A DNA stretch of 32,150 bases, from contig DATBWB010000113.1 in NCBI GenBank assembly GCA_036514995.1, positions 1 to 32,150 on the forward strand. The letters run 5' to 3'. Every line of letters begins with the position of its first letter. Position 1 is the first letter of the stretch. Origin of the DNA: Candidatus Acidiferrales bacterium (GTDB lineage Bacteria; Acidobacteriota; Terriglobia; Acidiferrales; DATBWB01). Under the pieces are notes generated by a model. It searched no databases, had not been told where the DNA came from, and worked only from the letters and a program-made list of their open reading frames with translations. This document shows positions 5,831 through 15,061 of the stretch, piece after piece. A program made the translations under genes and the position numbers.

Positions 5831-8272
5831 CTACATTAGACTCAGCGGATCAACGTCAATCAAGACTTTGTCGCTCGAGATTTCCGCCTTCTGGCAGAAA
5901 GAAAGGACGCGGTGGAGCGCTTGGATGAGAATTTTTCTTTGAAGAGCCTTCAACAAGAATTGGATGCGATAGTCGCTGCGGAGCCTGGCGATGGGGGCTG
6001 CGGCAGGGCCGAGTACCTTGATGCCCTGCTGCTCTTGCTTCTCCAGGAACTCGCTCAACCGCTGCGCCACCCGGCTCGCCTCTTCCACCCGGCGCGAACG
6101 CACCAGGATGCTGGCCAGCGCCACAAAAGGCGGATAGTGCATGATCCGCCGGTACTCCGATTCTTTTCGGTAGAATCCCTCATAGTCCTGCGCTACGCCG
6201 AACTGGATAGCATAGTGATCGGGAAAGTAGGTTTGCACAAGGACCTTCCCCGGAAGATCGCCACGACCGGCGCGGCCGGCCACCTGCGTTAATATTTGAA
6301 ACGTCCTCTCGCCTGCCCGAAAATCCGGCAAGCCAAGGATCAGGTCAGCGGAAACGACGCCGACCAAGGTGACCCGCTGGAAGTCGTGGCCTTTGGCCAC
6401 CATTTGTGTCCCGACCAGGATATCGAGCTTCCCCCGTGCGAACGCGGAAAGAATCGCATGGTAGCGCCGTTTGCCGCGGACACTATCGCGGTCGAGCCGG
6501 GCGATGCGAGCCAGCGGAAAACGTTCCCGCAAACGTTCCTCCACCCGCTCAGCCCCTTCCCCGACAAAGTAGATATACTCGGCCTGGCACTTCGGGCAGG
6601 ACTTCGGCACGGGCTTCTGAAATCCGCAGTAGTGGCAGAGCAACCGATTGCGGGCTTTGTGATAGGTGAGGGAGATGCTGCAATTCTGGCATTGAACCGC
6701 GCTGCCACACGAACGGCACAACACAAACCAGGAGTAACCGCGACGATTCATAAGGACCACCGCCTGGTTTCCGGCGGCCAGTTCAGCCTCAATCGCCTCT
6801 TCCAGGGCGCGAGAGAGCGGCGTGATGCGAGGCGAGGCGCGATATTCCTCCCGCATGTCCACAATTTCGACTTGCGCCAGGGGCCGGTCGGCGACCCGCG
6901 CCTTGAGCTGCAATAACCGATACTTGCCCAGCCCGGCGTTCATAAACGTCTCCAGCGCCGGTGTGGCCGAGCCGAGCACCACCGTCGCCCCCTCCAGCTT
7001 TCCGCGCACGACCGCTACATCTCTTCCGTTGTACTTCGGCGTCTCTTCCTGCTTGTAGCTGCTATCCTGTTCTTCGTCCACGATGATGAGTTGCAGATTC
7101 TCGACCGGCGCGAAAACAGCCGAGCGCGTCCCCACCGCCACTCGGGCTTCGCCCCGCCGCAACCGCCACCACTCTTCCCCCCGCGCCGACTCCGGCATGG
7201 CGCTGTGCAGCACGGCCACCGTCGGCCCCAGTTTCGCGCGCAGCAGCCTGGCGGCCGCCGGCGTCAATGCGATCTCCGGCACCATCAACAGCGCTGTCCC
7301 TCCTCGCTCCAGAGCCATCTGGATCGCCCGCAAATATACCTCGGTCTTGCCGCTGCCGGTGACGCCATAAAGCAAGCTGGTGGCGAATTCCCGTCGTTCC
7401 AGCATTTGTCCGATCGCCTCGACCGCCGCCTGCTGGTCAGCATTCAAGATATTGGCTGACGGATCGAAGTCGAATTCAAGCGGTTCAGCTTCTGGCACGA
7501 TCGGCTCCTGCCAGGCAGACAGCCAACCCGCCCGCACCAGCCGCGCCACCGCGCTGCGCTTCACCCCCGTTGCCGCCATCAAGTCTCGCCGGGCGGCTGG
7601 GCCGCGCCCGCCGCGAAAGTATTCACCAACCGTCGCCGCCGCGCCGCCAAGCAGAGCGGAATCTTTACCGGCGCCGATCCAGGCAACGACCATCTCCGTC
7701 CTGGCTTTTCTGCGCCGCACCACTTCCCGCTGCTCAATCGCTCCCACCCGAATCAAACGCGGCAGCAATTCCCCGGCTGTAGCAATCCTCGTTTGCGCCT
7801 GTTGAAGGCTCATCCCGTCTTTTCGAGACGAGAGCGCCTCCAGCAAAGCCAACTCGGCACGGGGGCGATCCCCAACCTCTGCCATTCGGAGCCGTTCGAT
7901 CCGTTCGCATCCAGCTTCCGTTAAGCGCAAGAGGCGCCTTATCCGCAGCTCTGCCGGAAGAGGCAGCATGGCCTCGAATACCTCTCCGGGCGGAGCAAGA
8001 TAGTACTCCGCAATCCACTGGCCAAGCCGGAGCAGGGTCGGCGTCAGGATCGGGCTGGCATCGAGAACCTCAGCGATTTCCTTGATCGGTGTCCGCTTGG
8101 GAATCTCGGCGCTCAGTCCAACGAGCATCCCGACCAGGGAGCGATTCCGGAACGGTACGTGGACGCGGCAGCCGGGTTGCGCCAGCGGAATCCAACTTGG
8201 CGGCACGCGATAAGTAAAGGTGGTCGGCAGGGGCACCGGCACGGCCACGTTGCAATAGACTTCTTCGGCCAT
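5831..8272 (-). CDS. priA: Primosomal replication-restart helicase PriA
   Basis: 813 residues. PriA is a 3'-to-5' superfamily 2 helicase that recognises stalled forks and D-loops and reloads the replisome. An N-terminal 3'-DNA-binding domain and winged helix (1-about 250) are followed by Walker A GVTGSGKT (303-310), Walker B region VDEEQD (398-403), LGSATPALE (433-441), eight zinc cysteines (519, 522, 528, 531, 546, 549, 559, 562) and helicase motifs V/VI GTQMVAKGHDF (621-631) and QVAGRAGRG (663-671). E. coli has DEEH where this has DEEQ. The start is ATG 8272, eight bases after the udg stop; the long open frame upstream of it is antisense or out-of-frame shadow over udg. It is the last gene of the long minus-strand run. 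Confidence 0.95.
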   Translation of the reverse strand: MAEEVYCNVAVPVPLPTTFTYRVPPSWIPLAQPGCRVHVPFRNRSLVGMLVGLSAEIPKRTPIKEIAEVLDASPILTPTLLRLGQWIAEYYLAPPGEVFEAMLPLPAELRIRRLLRLTEAGCERIERLRMAEVGDRPRAELALLEALSSRKDGMSLQQAQTRIATAGELLPRLIRVGAIEQREVVRRRKARTEMVVAWIGAGKDSALLGGAAATVGEYFRGGRGPAARRDLMAATGVKRSAVARLVRAGWLSAWQEPIVPEAEPLEFDFDPSANILNADQQAAVEAIGQMLERREFATSLLYGVTGSGKTEVYLRAIQMALERGGTALLMVPEIALTPAAARLLRAKLGPTVAVLHSAMPESARGEEWWRLRRGEARVAVGTRSAVFAPVENLQLIIVDEEQDSSYKQEETPKYNGRDVAVVRGKLEGATVVLGSATPALETFMNAGLGKYRLLQLKARVADRPLAQVEIVDMREEYRASPRITPLSRALEEAIEAELAAGNQAVVLMNRRGYSWFVLCRSCGSAVQCQNCSISLTYHKARNRLLCHYCGFQKPVPKSCPKCQAEYIYFVGEGAERVEERLRERFPLARIARLDRDSVRGKRRYHAILSAFARGKLDILVGTQMVAKGHDFQRVTLVGVVSADLILGLPDFRAGERTFQILTQVAGRAGRGDLPGKVLVQTYFPDHYAIQFGVAQDYEGFYRKESEYRRIMHYPPFVALASILVRSRRVEEASRVAQRLSEFLEKQEQQGIKVLGPAAAPIARLRSDYRIQFLLKALQRKILIQALHRVLSFCQKAEISSDKVLIDVDPLSLM

Positions 8273-8280
8273 GGCCGAAC

Positions 8281-9138
8281 CTATCCTTCGGTGGAGTTTA
8301 GGGCCGCCCCTTCCGGTGAGCTGCCGGCAGGCTTCTTTCCTGGGAGCCCGAGGTGGGCAATGATCTTCTTGAGGTCTGTCCAGACCTCGCCCTTGGCGTT
8401 TGGGTTCCGCAAAAGGTACGCGGGATGAAAGGTTGCCATGAGTTTTGCGCCGCGATAATCCATAAACTGGCCGCGGACTTTGGAGATGCCGACCGTGGTG
8501 CCCAGCAAAGTTTGGAAGGCAACGTTGCCGAGGCAGCAGATTACCTTCGGCCTGATGGCGTCGAGTTGGCGAAGCAAAAACGGTGAGCACGTCGCAATTT
8601 CGTCCTTCTCCGGCGTTCGGTTCTCCGGCGGACGGCACTTGATGATGTTGCAAATGTAAACGTCCTCGCGCTTCAACCCCATGGCCTGGATCATCTGGGT
8701 GAGGAGCTGGCCCGCCCGCCCCACGAAAGGGAGTCCTTGCGCGTCTTCTTCGGCCCCGGGCCCTTCTCCGATGAAGACCAGTTCGGCCCGCGGATTGCCC
8801 ACGCCAAAGACAATGGTGTGGCGATGGGAGCAAAGCCGGCACCGGTGGCAGTCGCCCAGCTCTTCCCGGATTTGTTCGAGCGTCTCCCCCGCGTGGGACT
8901 CCACTTGATCAAAGAGAGAGGGCACGAGGGCGGGGAGTTGAAACGGCTCCTGCTCGGCGCCTGGCGCGCTTTGGGAAAAAGTGTCGGGTGGCAAAACCGG
9001 CTCCCCGGCGACTGGCGCCGGCGAAACGGGCACTTCGGCTCGCCCACGGGGTTGCCGATCCAGATAAAAGGGGCCGAGGCTCATGTCATCGAAGAACTTC
9101 AACCATTCTTCGAGCATCAAGCGCGTGGGGGCAGGCAT
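8281..9138 (-). CDS. Type-4 (Fe-S) uracil-DNA glycosylase, SPO1-like
   Basis: 285 residues; removes uracil from DNA to start base-excision repair. The core begins near residue 90. Four cysteines expected to hold the 4Fe-4S cluster are Cys97 and Cys100 (DCHRC), Cys168 (KCRPPENR) and Cys184 (IATC). Motif 1 is GEGPGAEED (124-132) and motif 2 is FHPAYLL (237-243). This is the family-4 pattern, not the E. coli Ung pattern. An N-terminal 85-residue extension, Pro/Ala-rich and probably disordered, is longer than in the Thermus enzyme. ATG 9138 overlaps the coaBC stop by one base (TGATG), which supports it; a second Met at residue 8 is possible. It sits between coaBC and priA, a repair/restart pairing, and its cluster could be supplied by Mrp. 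Confidence 0.92.
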   Translation of the reverse strand: MPAPTRLMLEEWLKFFDDMSLGPFYLDRQPRGRAEVPVSPAPVAGEPVLPPDTFSQSAPGAEQEPFQLPALVPSLFDQVESHAGETLEQIREELGDCHRCRLCSHRHTIVFGVGNPRAELVFIGEGPGAEEDAQGLPFVGRAGQLLTQMIQAMGLKREDVYICNIIKCRPPENRTPEKDEIATCSPFLLRQLDAIRPKVICCLGNVAFQTLLGTTVGISKVRGQFMDYRGAKLMATFHPAYLLRNPNAKGEVWTDLKKIIAHLGLPGKKPAGSSPEGAALNSTEG

Positions 9139-10340
9139 CAGGCTCCGTTGCGGAGGCGTAGAACCTCGTCCAGGATGCGATTGGCAATCTCGAATTTGCC
9201 GGATTTCGGAAGCTCCGTCTGGCGGTGGTCCCGCGCCAAGAGCGTCACAGTATTGGTCTCGCTGTCAAACCCGGCACCGTCCTGAGTTACATCATTGGCG
9301 ACGATCAGATCCAGCCTTTTTTCAACCAATTTCTTCCGCGCATTGCCGAGCAGATTCTCTGTTTCTGCGGCAAAGCCGACAATGGTCTGTTTGCCTTTCT
9401 TTTTTCCCACCTCGGCCACGATATCCGCCGTCAGCTCAAGCTCCAGGCTGAATTTCTCCGCGCCGCGCTTCATTTTTTGCTTCTGCCGGGCCGATGGCCG
9501 GTAGTCGGCGACCGCTGCCGCCTTGATGACCACGCTGGCCCTCTCCAGGCAACCTAGCACCGCCCGCTGCATCTCCTCGCTCGAACGGACAGAAATGAAT
9601 TCCACGTCGGGCGGCGGCGCAAGATGCGTGGGGCCGCTTACCAGGATCACTTTGGCGCCCCGTCGCCGGGCGGCTTCCGCCACCGCATAGCCCATTCTCC
9701 CGGATGAACGATTGCTGATGAACCGGATGGGATCAATGTCTTCGATGGTTGGCCCGGCAGTGACGAGTACCGTCTCCCCTTGGAAATCGTGCTTGATGCC
9801 GAGCACGGCTGAGACCCGGGCGGCAATCGCTTCCCCGCTGGCCAATCTTCCGGGGCCGGTCATGCCGCAGGCCAGGTAGCCTTCGTCAGGCTCAACGACA
9901 TGAACACCGCGAGCCGCGAGGGCGCGTAGATTCTCCTGCACCGCCGCGTGTTCCCACATGTTCACGTTCATCGCCGGGGCAACAATGACCGGGGCCTTGG
10001 TGGCCAGGTAGAGCGTCGTGAGGAAGTCGTCGGCGATGCCGTGGGCAAGCTTTCCCAGAAGGTTGGCGGTTGCCGGAGCGATCACCAGCGCGTCAATGGA
10101 TTGGGCGACGGCGATGTGTTCGATCGCGCTCTCGACGTTCGCAGGCCTTGCCGTGTCTCCGAACATTTCGGTGATTACTTTCTGCCCGGTGATGGCGGCA
10201 AACGTAAGCGGGGTAATAAATTCCTGAGCGCTGCGGGTCAGGATGACCTGAACTTCCATTCGCTCCTGTTGCAGCCGCCGGACCAATTCTGCCGCCTTGT
10301 ACGCGGCGATACAGCCGCTGATGCCGAGCGCGATCTTCAT
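9138..10340 (-). CDS. coaBC: Bifunctional phosphopantothenoylcysteine synthetase/decarboxylase
   Basis: 400 residues; carries out two consecutive steps of coenzyme A synthesis, joining phosphopantothenate to cysteine (CoaB) and decarboxylating the product (CoaC). The N-terminal FMN-dependent CoaC domain (1-about 180) shows GISGCIAAYKA (6-16), the catalytic His75 in EHIAVA, PAMN (122-125) and the reactive Cys158 in the flexible flap LACGMTGPGRLA (157-168). The CoaB domain starts with VLVTAGPTIEDIDPIRFISN (191-210) and keeps the NRSSGRMG loop and the KAAAVADYRP region. ATG start 10340 lies 15 bases after rpoZ. The fused form is the usual bacterial arrangement. Confidence 0.96.
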   Translation of the reverse strand: MKIALGISGCIAAYKAAELVRRLQQERMEVQVILTRSAQEFITPLTFAAITGQKVITEMFGDTARPANVESAIEHIAVAQSIDALVIAPATANLLGKLAHGIADDFLTTLYLATKAPVIVAPAMNVNMWEHAAVQENLRALAARGVHVVEPDEGYLACGMTGPGRLASGEAIAARVSAVLGIKHDFQGETVLVTAGPTIEDIDPIRFISNRSSGRMGYAVAEAARRRGAKVILVSGPTHLAPPPDVEFISVRSSEEMQRAVLGCLERASVVIKAAAVADYRPSARQKQKMKRGAEKFSLELELTADIVAEVGKKKGKQTIVGFAAETENLLGNARKKLVEKRLDLIVANDVTQDGAGFDSETNTVTLLARDHRQTELPKSGKFEIANRILDEVLRLRNGA

Positions 10341-10355
10341 CTTGCGTCTCCTGCC

Positions 10356-10577
10356 TCACTTCTCCGACCGTTTTCGTTTGCCATCTTTGCCCGATCCGTC
10401 TGGAAGCTCCGGCACCTCATACTGTAGCAAACCCTTGTCCAGTTCCTCCATCGCTATGCGGGTGGACTTGTGGGAGCGCGGGTGCTCAAGCAGCGCCCGG
10501 GCCCCGCCTTGCAGTTGCCGGGCACGACGCGACGCAATTACGACGTATCCGAACTGGCTCTCGGGCTTCTCCGTCAT
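10356..10577 (-). CDS. rpoZ: RNA polymerase omega subunit
   Basis: 73 residues, short but within the range of bacterial omega, which helps fold and hold the beta-prime subunit of RNA polymerase. The segment YVVIASRRARQLQGGA (11-26) matches the conserved A(S/K)RARQL core, and STRIAMEELDKGLLQY matches the xxIAMEEL motif. The C-terminal tail is short and Lys/Arg-rich. Position between gmk and coaBC is the typical gmk-rpoZ-coaBC order of many bacteria, which supports the call. Gaps of 9 bases to gmk and 15 bases to coaBC indicate one operon. Confidence 0.9.
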   Translation of the reverse strand: MTEKPESQFGYVVIASRRARQLQGGARALLEHPRSHKSTRIAMEELDKGLLQYEVPELPDGSGKDGKRKRSEK

Positions 10578-10586
10578 CGGCGTTCA

Positions 10587-11231
10587 CTATCCTCCAAAGG
10601 TTTCCAAAATCTTTTGAATCCGGCCGGTGTTCTGCTCCCGGCTGGCCGTTTCGAGCTGCCTGCCGCTCCGCACCGCATTGGCTATGGCCATGACCTCATC
10701 GGCGGCGCGCGTCAGCTCGTCATTCACCACGATATAGTCATAATCCTGCCACCGCCGCATCTCCTGCCGGGCGGTCTCCAGCCGGCGAGCGATGGCGGCG
10801 TCGCTATCCTTGCCGCGGCCCCGGAGGCGCTCTTCCAGCACCTGGCGCGAAGGCGGTGCGATGAAAACGGCAATTGCCGATGGGCCAATCTTCTTTTTTA
10901 CCTGTTCGGCGCCTTGCACGTCAATTTCCAAGACAAGGTCTTCCCCGGCCACTCGAGCTGCTTCCAGCTCCGACTTCGGCGTTCCGTAGAAATTTCCAAA
11001 TACCTCAGCCCACTCGATGAACTCCTCGCGGTCACGCATCAACTGAAATGTGCGCCCATCGACAAAACGATACCACTCGCCTTCCTGTTCGCCGGAACGC
11101 GGCGTACGAGTAGTAACCGAGACCGACAGGCGCATCCGCGGCAATTGGAGCAACTTTTCTACCAGAGTCGATTTGCCGCATCCGGAAGGGCCAGAGATGA
11201 TAAAAACTCGGAACGCGTCAGCGCTGGCCAT
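10587..11231 (-). CDS. gmk: Guanylate kinase
   Basis: 214 residues, standard length. It phosphorylates GMP to GDP with ATP. P-loop GPSGCGKS (14-21), the GMP-binding stretch SVSVTTRTPRSGEQEGEWYRFV (about 36-57), FIEWAEVFGNFYGTP and the DIDVQGA-like EIDVQGA Walker B are all intact, as is RLRGRGKDS in the lid. The start is ATG 11231 (MASADAFRVF); an open frame continues 23 codons upstream into the end of yicC but adds a basic leader not found in the family. It lies 7 bases after the yicC stop, in the common yicC-gmk-rpoZ order. Confidence 0.95.
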   Translation of the reverse strand: MASADAFRVFIISGPSGCGKSTLVEKLLQLPRMRLSVSVTTRTPRSGEQEGEWYRFVDGRTFQLMRDREEFIEWAEVFGNFYGTPKSELEAARVAGEDLVLEIDVQGAEQVKKKIGPSAIAVFIAPPSRQVLEERLRGRGKDSDAAIARRLETARQEMRRWQDYDYIVVNDELTRAADEVMAIANAVRSGRQLETASREQNTGRIQKILETFGG

Positions 11232-11238
11232 GGTCGCT

Positions 11239-12135
11239 TTATTCCACGTTCTGCACCTGTTCGCGGAGTTTTTCAATCTCCGCTTTGAGTTGGAGGCCAA
11301 GGTCGGTGATAGCGATCCCGTCCGCTTCCACCCCGGGCGACTTGGCCATGAGCGTGTTCGCCTCGCGCTGCATCTCTTGCAACAAAAAATCGAGCTTCTT
11401 GCCCATTTCCCCCCCGGTCGAAATCATCTGCTCAAACTGCCCAATATGGCTGCGAAGACGGGTGACTTCCTCGGTGATGTCACTCCGTTCGGCCAGGATG
11501 GCGGCTTCCTGAGTGATGCGAGAGGGTTCAGGCGCGACTGAAACGAGCAGCTTTTGCAGACGATTTTGAAGCAACTGGAAATATTGGGGTTGGGCCTTAC
11601 GATTCAATGCTTCCAACTTCGCCGCCACTTCCTGTATCTTTTGGGCGCGTTGTCCCAGTTCCTTGGCCAGAGCTTGTCCTTCCTGGGTTCGCATCTCGTC
11701 CAGCCGGGCAATCGCTTCCGCCAGACAGCGCTCCACTGCGCCCGAGATGGTCCGACGGGTTTCTTCGTCCACCGGGCCGTGTTCGCTGGCGAGCACGCCG
11801 GGCAAACGCAGCAGCTCAGCCGGATTGGGTGAGCTGTCGAATGAATATTCTCGCCGAAGCTCGCGCACAAGACTCACATAGCCGGTAAGCGCATCCCGGT
11901 TCACATGCACGCTTGCCATGTCCTTTCGGCTGATTTGAGCGCTCACGTCCAAGTGCCCGCGACAAATTTTGTCTCGTAGCCCTTGCCGCATCACCGGTTC
12001 ACAGAACTCCAGTTCGACCGGCAACCGGATATGCAGGTCCAAAAAGCGATGATTCAAGCTGCGAATCGCCAGCCGCAGCGTCCAGTCCCGCTCCTGAAGG
12101 GTAGCTTCCGCATATCCGGTCATGGATTTCAGCAT
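11239..12135 (-). CDS. yicC: YicC-family endoribonuclease-like protein
   Basis: 298 residues with both family domains: the N-terminal YicC_N domain beginning MLKSMTGYAEAT and including SLNHRFLDLHIRLP (26-39), and the C-terminal DUF1732 part with ERSDITEEVTRLRSHIGQFE and KKLDFLLQEMQREANTLMAKS near the end. The latter is the most conserved signature, followed by a helical end. E. coli YicC is a metal-dependent endoribonuclease implicated in small-RNA turnover; the physiological role in other phyla is unproven. Start ATG 12135, 2 bases after the ABC exporter stop and 7 bases before gmk, so it is part of the same operon. The middle portion is long and helical, probably coiled. Confidence 0.93.
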   Translation of the reverse strand: MLKSMTGYAEATLQERDWTLRLAIRSLNHRFLDLHIRLPVELEFCEPVMRQGLRDKICRGHLDVSAQISRKDMASVHVNRDALTGYVSLVRELRREYSFDSSPNPAELLRLPGVLASEHGPVDEETRRTISGAVERCLAEAIARLDEMRTQEGQALAKELGQRAQKIQEVAAKLEALNRKAQPQYFQLLQNRLQKLLVSVAPEPSRITQEAAILAERSDITEEVTRLRSHIGQFEQMISTGGEMGKKLDFLLQEMQREANTLMAKSPGVEADGIAITDLGLQLKAEIEKLREQVQNVE

Positions 12136-12137
12136 GG

Positions 12138-14000
12138 CTACACGGAGGTGGTCTCCACTCCTGGCTCGTTCTCCACAAATTGCATCTCGTAAAGGCGCTG
12201 ATATAGCCCGCCGCGGGCGAGGAGATCTTGATGACTGCCGACCTCCGCGATCCGCCCCTCTTCGAGTACCATGATCTTGTCGGCCCGGCGAATCGTGGAA
12301 AGCCGGTGGGCAATCACAAAAGTCGTGCGGCCTTGAATCAAATTGGCAAGCGCGCGCTGGACGGCCAGTTCGGATTCGCTGTCCAGCTCGGAGGTCGCCT
12401 CATCCAGAATCAAGACGCGGGAATTCTTGAGCAGCGCCCGGGCGATCGCAATCCGCTGCCGCTGCCCCCCTGAAAGCCGCATGCCCCGCTCGCCGATCAC
12501 CGTTTGATACCCGTGGGGTAATTCCAGGACAAAGTCGTGCGCCATCGCTGCTCTCGCCGCGGCAATGACCTCGTCGTCTTTCTTGTCTCTCAAGCCGTAG
12601 CAAATGTTATTTCGGACGGTGTCGTGAAACAGGATCGTTTCCTGCGTGACAACAGCAATTTGGGAGCGGAGCGAATTCAGATTCACATCGCGGACGTCCC
12701 GCCCATCTATCAGCAAACGGCCTTCCGTAACATCGTAAAACCGTGGAAGAAGATTGACCAGGGTGGACTTCCCTGCCCCGCTGAGCCCGACAATCGCTAC
12801 CACTTCCCCCGCCTGCACGCTCAGATCGATGTCCTTGAGAATCGACATCCCGCTGTCGTAAGAAAAGCTGACGCGGTCAAACTGGATCGAGTCGCGGAAC
12901 GGCGGCAGCGCCGGCGCCCCCGGTCGCTCCTGAATCTCCTCACCGAGGTTGAGATACTCAGCTATGAAAGAGGAGGCCCCCGAGGCTTGCTGGAACATGT
13001 TGTAAATCGAGCTCAGCCCTTTGACCGGTTCGTAGAGCTTGAACATCGCAAAGACGAAAGCAGCAAATATGCCCGTGGTCATGACCCCGCGCTGGATCTC
13101 ATTGCGGGCATAGAGAAGGATAAGGACGATGGCGATCGCCCCCAGCACCTCCATGAGCGGTGGTGATACGATGTGCGCCCGCACCCATCGCATATTGCTC
13201 TTGAGCAGCCGTCGGGTGGCCTCGCGAAACTTTTCGATTTCAAACTTCTCCATCCCAAACGCTTTGACAACCCGGTTGCCGCTGATCGTCTCCTGCAGAA
13301 TGCGGCTCATCTCCCCAACGTTTTCCTGGCTCTTCCTCGAAGAGCGTCGGATCAGCTTGCCCAGGTTCACCGAGGGATAGAGAACGAAGGGTAAGAGGCA
13401 AACGGCGCCCAGCGCCATCTTCCAGTCGAGCACGACCATGACGCTGAACAGGATGATCGCCGTCGAAGTGAACCGAACGAGGTCGGCTACCGCCTGGGAA
13501 ACGACATATTGAATCTTTTCGATGTCGCTGACGATGGCTGACATCAACTTCCCGGTGGGATGGTCCTGAAAAAAGCGAAGCGGCTGGCGAATGATTTTTT
13601 CATAGACGCGATTGCGGAGGTCCATCACCGCCGCCTGGCCGGCAAAATTGATCATGTAGCTCCCGCCAAACTGCGATATCGCCTTGTACAGCGCCATGGA
13701 AACAAAGAAGAAAGCAAAAACCGTCCAGACGTTGCGAAAATACCCCGGAACAAATTGGCGGAGGTAAATGCTCTTGCCTATGCGGGGAATCGTCACCAAA
13801 ACCAGGTCGGAACTGATTTCCTTTGGGCTCAAGACCCGATCAAATACCGGCCCAATGCTCAGGGTGAGCATGCCCTCGAAGACCCCCACCGCGAGGAGCA
13901 AGAAGGCCCCGGCCGCCAGCAGGGTGCGGTAGCGCCATGCATGCTGAAAGAGAAGCGACACGCCACGATTGGAAACCGACGCCAGCGGACTCTCCCTCAT
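12138..14000 (-). CDS. MsbA-like ABC exporter (fused membrane and ATPase domains)
   Basis: 620 residues. The transmembrane domain (about 20-335) shows six likely helices, including near 26-48, 91-110, 175-200 and 283-300, and ends in a helical linker. The ATPase domain has Walker A GLSGAGKST (405-413), signature LSGGQRQR (509-516), Walker B VLILDEATSELD (529-540) and the switch His565 in AHRLSTI. This is the arrangement of MsbA, the homodimeric flippase for lipid A-core. MsbA is plausible because lptC/lptA and lptB are nearby, but drug or other lipid exporters of the same family look alike, so I leave the symbol empty. ATG start 14000; the stop is 2 bases before yicC. A 75-base gap separates it from rapZ. 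Confidence 0.88.
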   Translation of the reverse strand: MRESPLASVSNRGVSLLFQHAWRYRTLLAAGAFLLLAVGVFEGMLTLSIGPVFDRVLSPKEISSDLVLVTIPRIGKSIYLRQFVPGYFRNVWTVFAFFFVSMALYKAISQFGGSYMINFAGQAAVMDLRNRVYEKIIRQPLRFFQDHPTGKLMSAIVSDIEKIQYVVSQAVADLVRFTSTAIILFSVMVVLDWKMALGAVCLLPFVLYPSVNLGKLIRRSSRKSQENVGEMSRILQETISGNRVVKAFGMEKFEIEKFREATRRLLKSNMRWVRAHIVSPPLMEVLGAIAIVLILLYARNEIQRGVMTTGIFAAFVFAMFKLYEPVKGLSSIYNMFQQASGASSFIAEYLNLGEEIQERPGAPALPPFRDSIQFDRVSFSYDSGMSILKDIDLSVQAGEVVAIVGLSGAGKSTLVNLLPRFYDVTEGRLLIDGRDVRDVNLNSLRSQIAVVTQETILFHDTVRNNICYGLRDKKDDEVIAAARAAMAHDFVLELPHGYQTVIGERGMRLSGGQRQRIAIARALLKNSRVLILDEATSELDSESELAVQRALANLIQGRTTFVIAHRLSTIRRADKIMVLEEGRIAEVGSHQDLLARGGLYQRLYEMQFVENEPGVETTSV

Positions 14001-14075
14001 GCCGAAATTCGGGCGTGGGTCAAACTCCCAACGATAGGGGGGAAACCGTTAAAAGTCAATCTGCCCCAAACGCAA

Positions 14076-14954
14076 CTACTTGACCAAATCCCGATGAGTA
14101 ACCTTGGTGTCGTATCCGTGCCGGGCTAATTCGCGGTGAATCGCTTCCGAGATCGCCACCGAACGATGACGCCCGCCGGTGCAACCGACCGCAATTGTCA
14201 AATAGCTCTTCCCTTCGCGCATGTAATGCGGCAAAAGGTAGATCAGCAATTTGCTCAACCGCTTGATGAATTCCCGGGTTTGCCGAAAGGACCGGATGTA
14301 GCGCATCACCGCCGCGTCCTTGCCCGATTTGGCCTTGAGTCCCGGAACAAAATTGGGGTTTGGCAGAAAACGCACGTCGAACACAAGATCGGAATCGGGC
14401 GGCACACCATAACGATAGCCAAAGCTCGTCAGGGAAATGAGGATGCGTTTCCGGCGGTCTTCTCCTTGGAAGCGATGGATGACGTGCTGGCGCAATTCGT
14501 GGACATTGAAGCGGGTGGTGTCAATCACCACATCGGCCAGTTCGCGAATCGGCTGCATCATCCGACGTTCAGCGCGGATGCCGCTCGCGATCGTTTTGTC
14601 CAGCCCGAGTGGATGAGGCCGGCGCGTCTCGCTGAAACGGCGCACCAGCGCGTCGTCCCTCGCTTCCACGAATACCAGTGTCGCCGCTTGTCGCCGTTGC
14701 AGTTGGCGGTAAAGCTTCGGAAATCGGCCCAACGCCCCGCCTTCCCGCACGTCAACGAGTAAAGCGGCCTTCGCAATTTCACTTCCGCTCTCGCCAAGAA
14801 GATCGGCGAACGTCGGAATCAGATCTACCGGCAGGTTATCCACGCAGTAGTAACCCAGATCCTCAAAGGTCTTGAGGATGGTTCCTTTGCCCGACCCGCT
14901 GAGGCCGGTAAGGATGATGAGCTGGCGTGAGGTTGGTTGCCCGATTCCTTTCAC
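14076..14954 (-). CDS. rapZ: RapZ / YvcJ-type nucleotide-binding RNase adapter
   Basis: 292 residues. The P-loop GLSGSGKGT (17-25) is followed by the family signature DLGYYCVDNLP (32-42). The C-terminal half contains the conserved GYRYGVPPDSDLVFDVRFLPNP and the ending GCTGGRHRSVAISEAIHREL. In E. coli RapZ delivers the sRNA GlmZ to RNase E and senses glucosamine-6-phosphate; in Bacillus YvcJ is an NTPase. Which function applies here is unknown. The start is GTG 14954. Its position next to rpoN is conserved in many bacteria, but hpf and ptsN, usually between rpoN and rapZ, are missing: only 107 bases separate the two. Confidence 0.93.
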   Translation of the reverse strand: MKGIGQPTSRQLIILTGLSGSGKGTILKTFEDLGYYCVDNLPVDLIPTFADLLGESGSEIAKAALLVDVREGGALGRFPKLYRQLQRRQAATLVFVEARDDALVRRFSETRRPHPLGLDKTIASGIRAERRMMQPIRELADVVIDTTRFNVHELRQHVIHRFQGEDRRKRILISLTSFGYRYGVPPDSDLVFDVRFLPNPNFVPGLKAKSGKDAAVMRYIRSFRQTREFIKRLSKLLIYLLPHYMREGKSYLTIAVGCTGGRHRSVAISEAIHRELARHGYDTKVTHRDLVK

Positions 14955-15061
14955 GCGCGACCTGGCGTGGGCGCTGCCCCGGCCGACTCGTGCCCTTCCA
15001 GCTTTTCGGGCTTATCGCCCGTTACTCCCGTTCCCGCAGGTTGGAACGGCACTAGCCTGGT

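Noticed and set aside
8273-8842. 190-codon N-terminal extension of priA
   Set aside because: It overlaps the uracil-DNA glycosylase gene in another frame on the same strand; PriA homology begins at ATG 8272.
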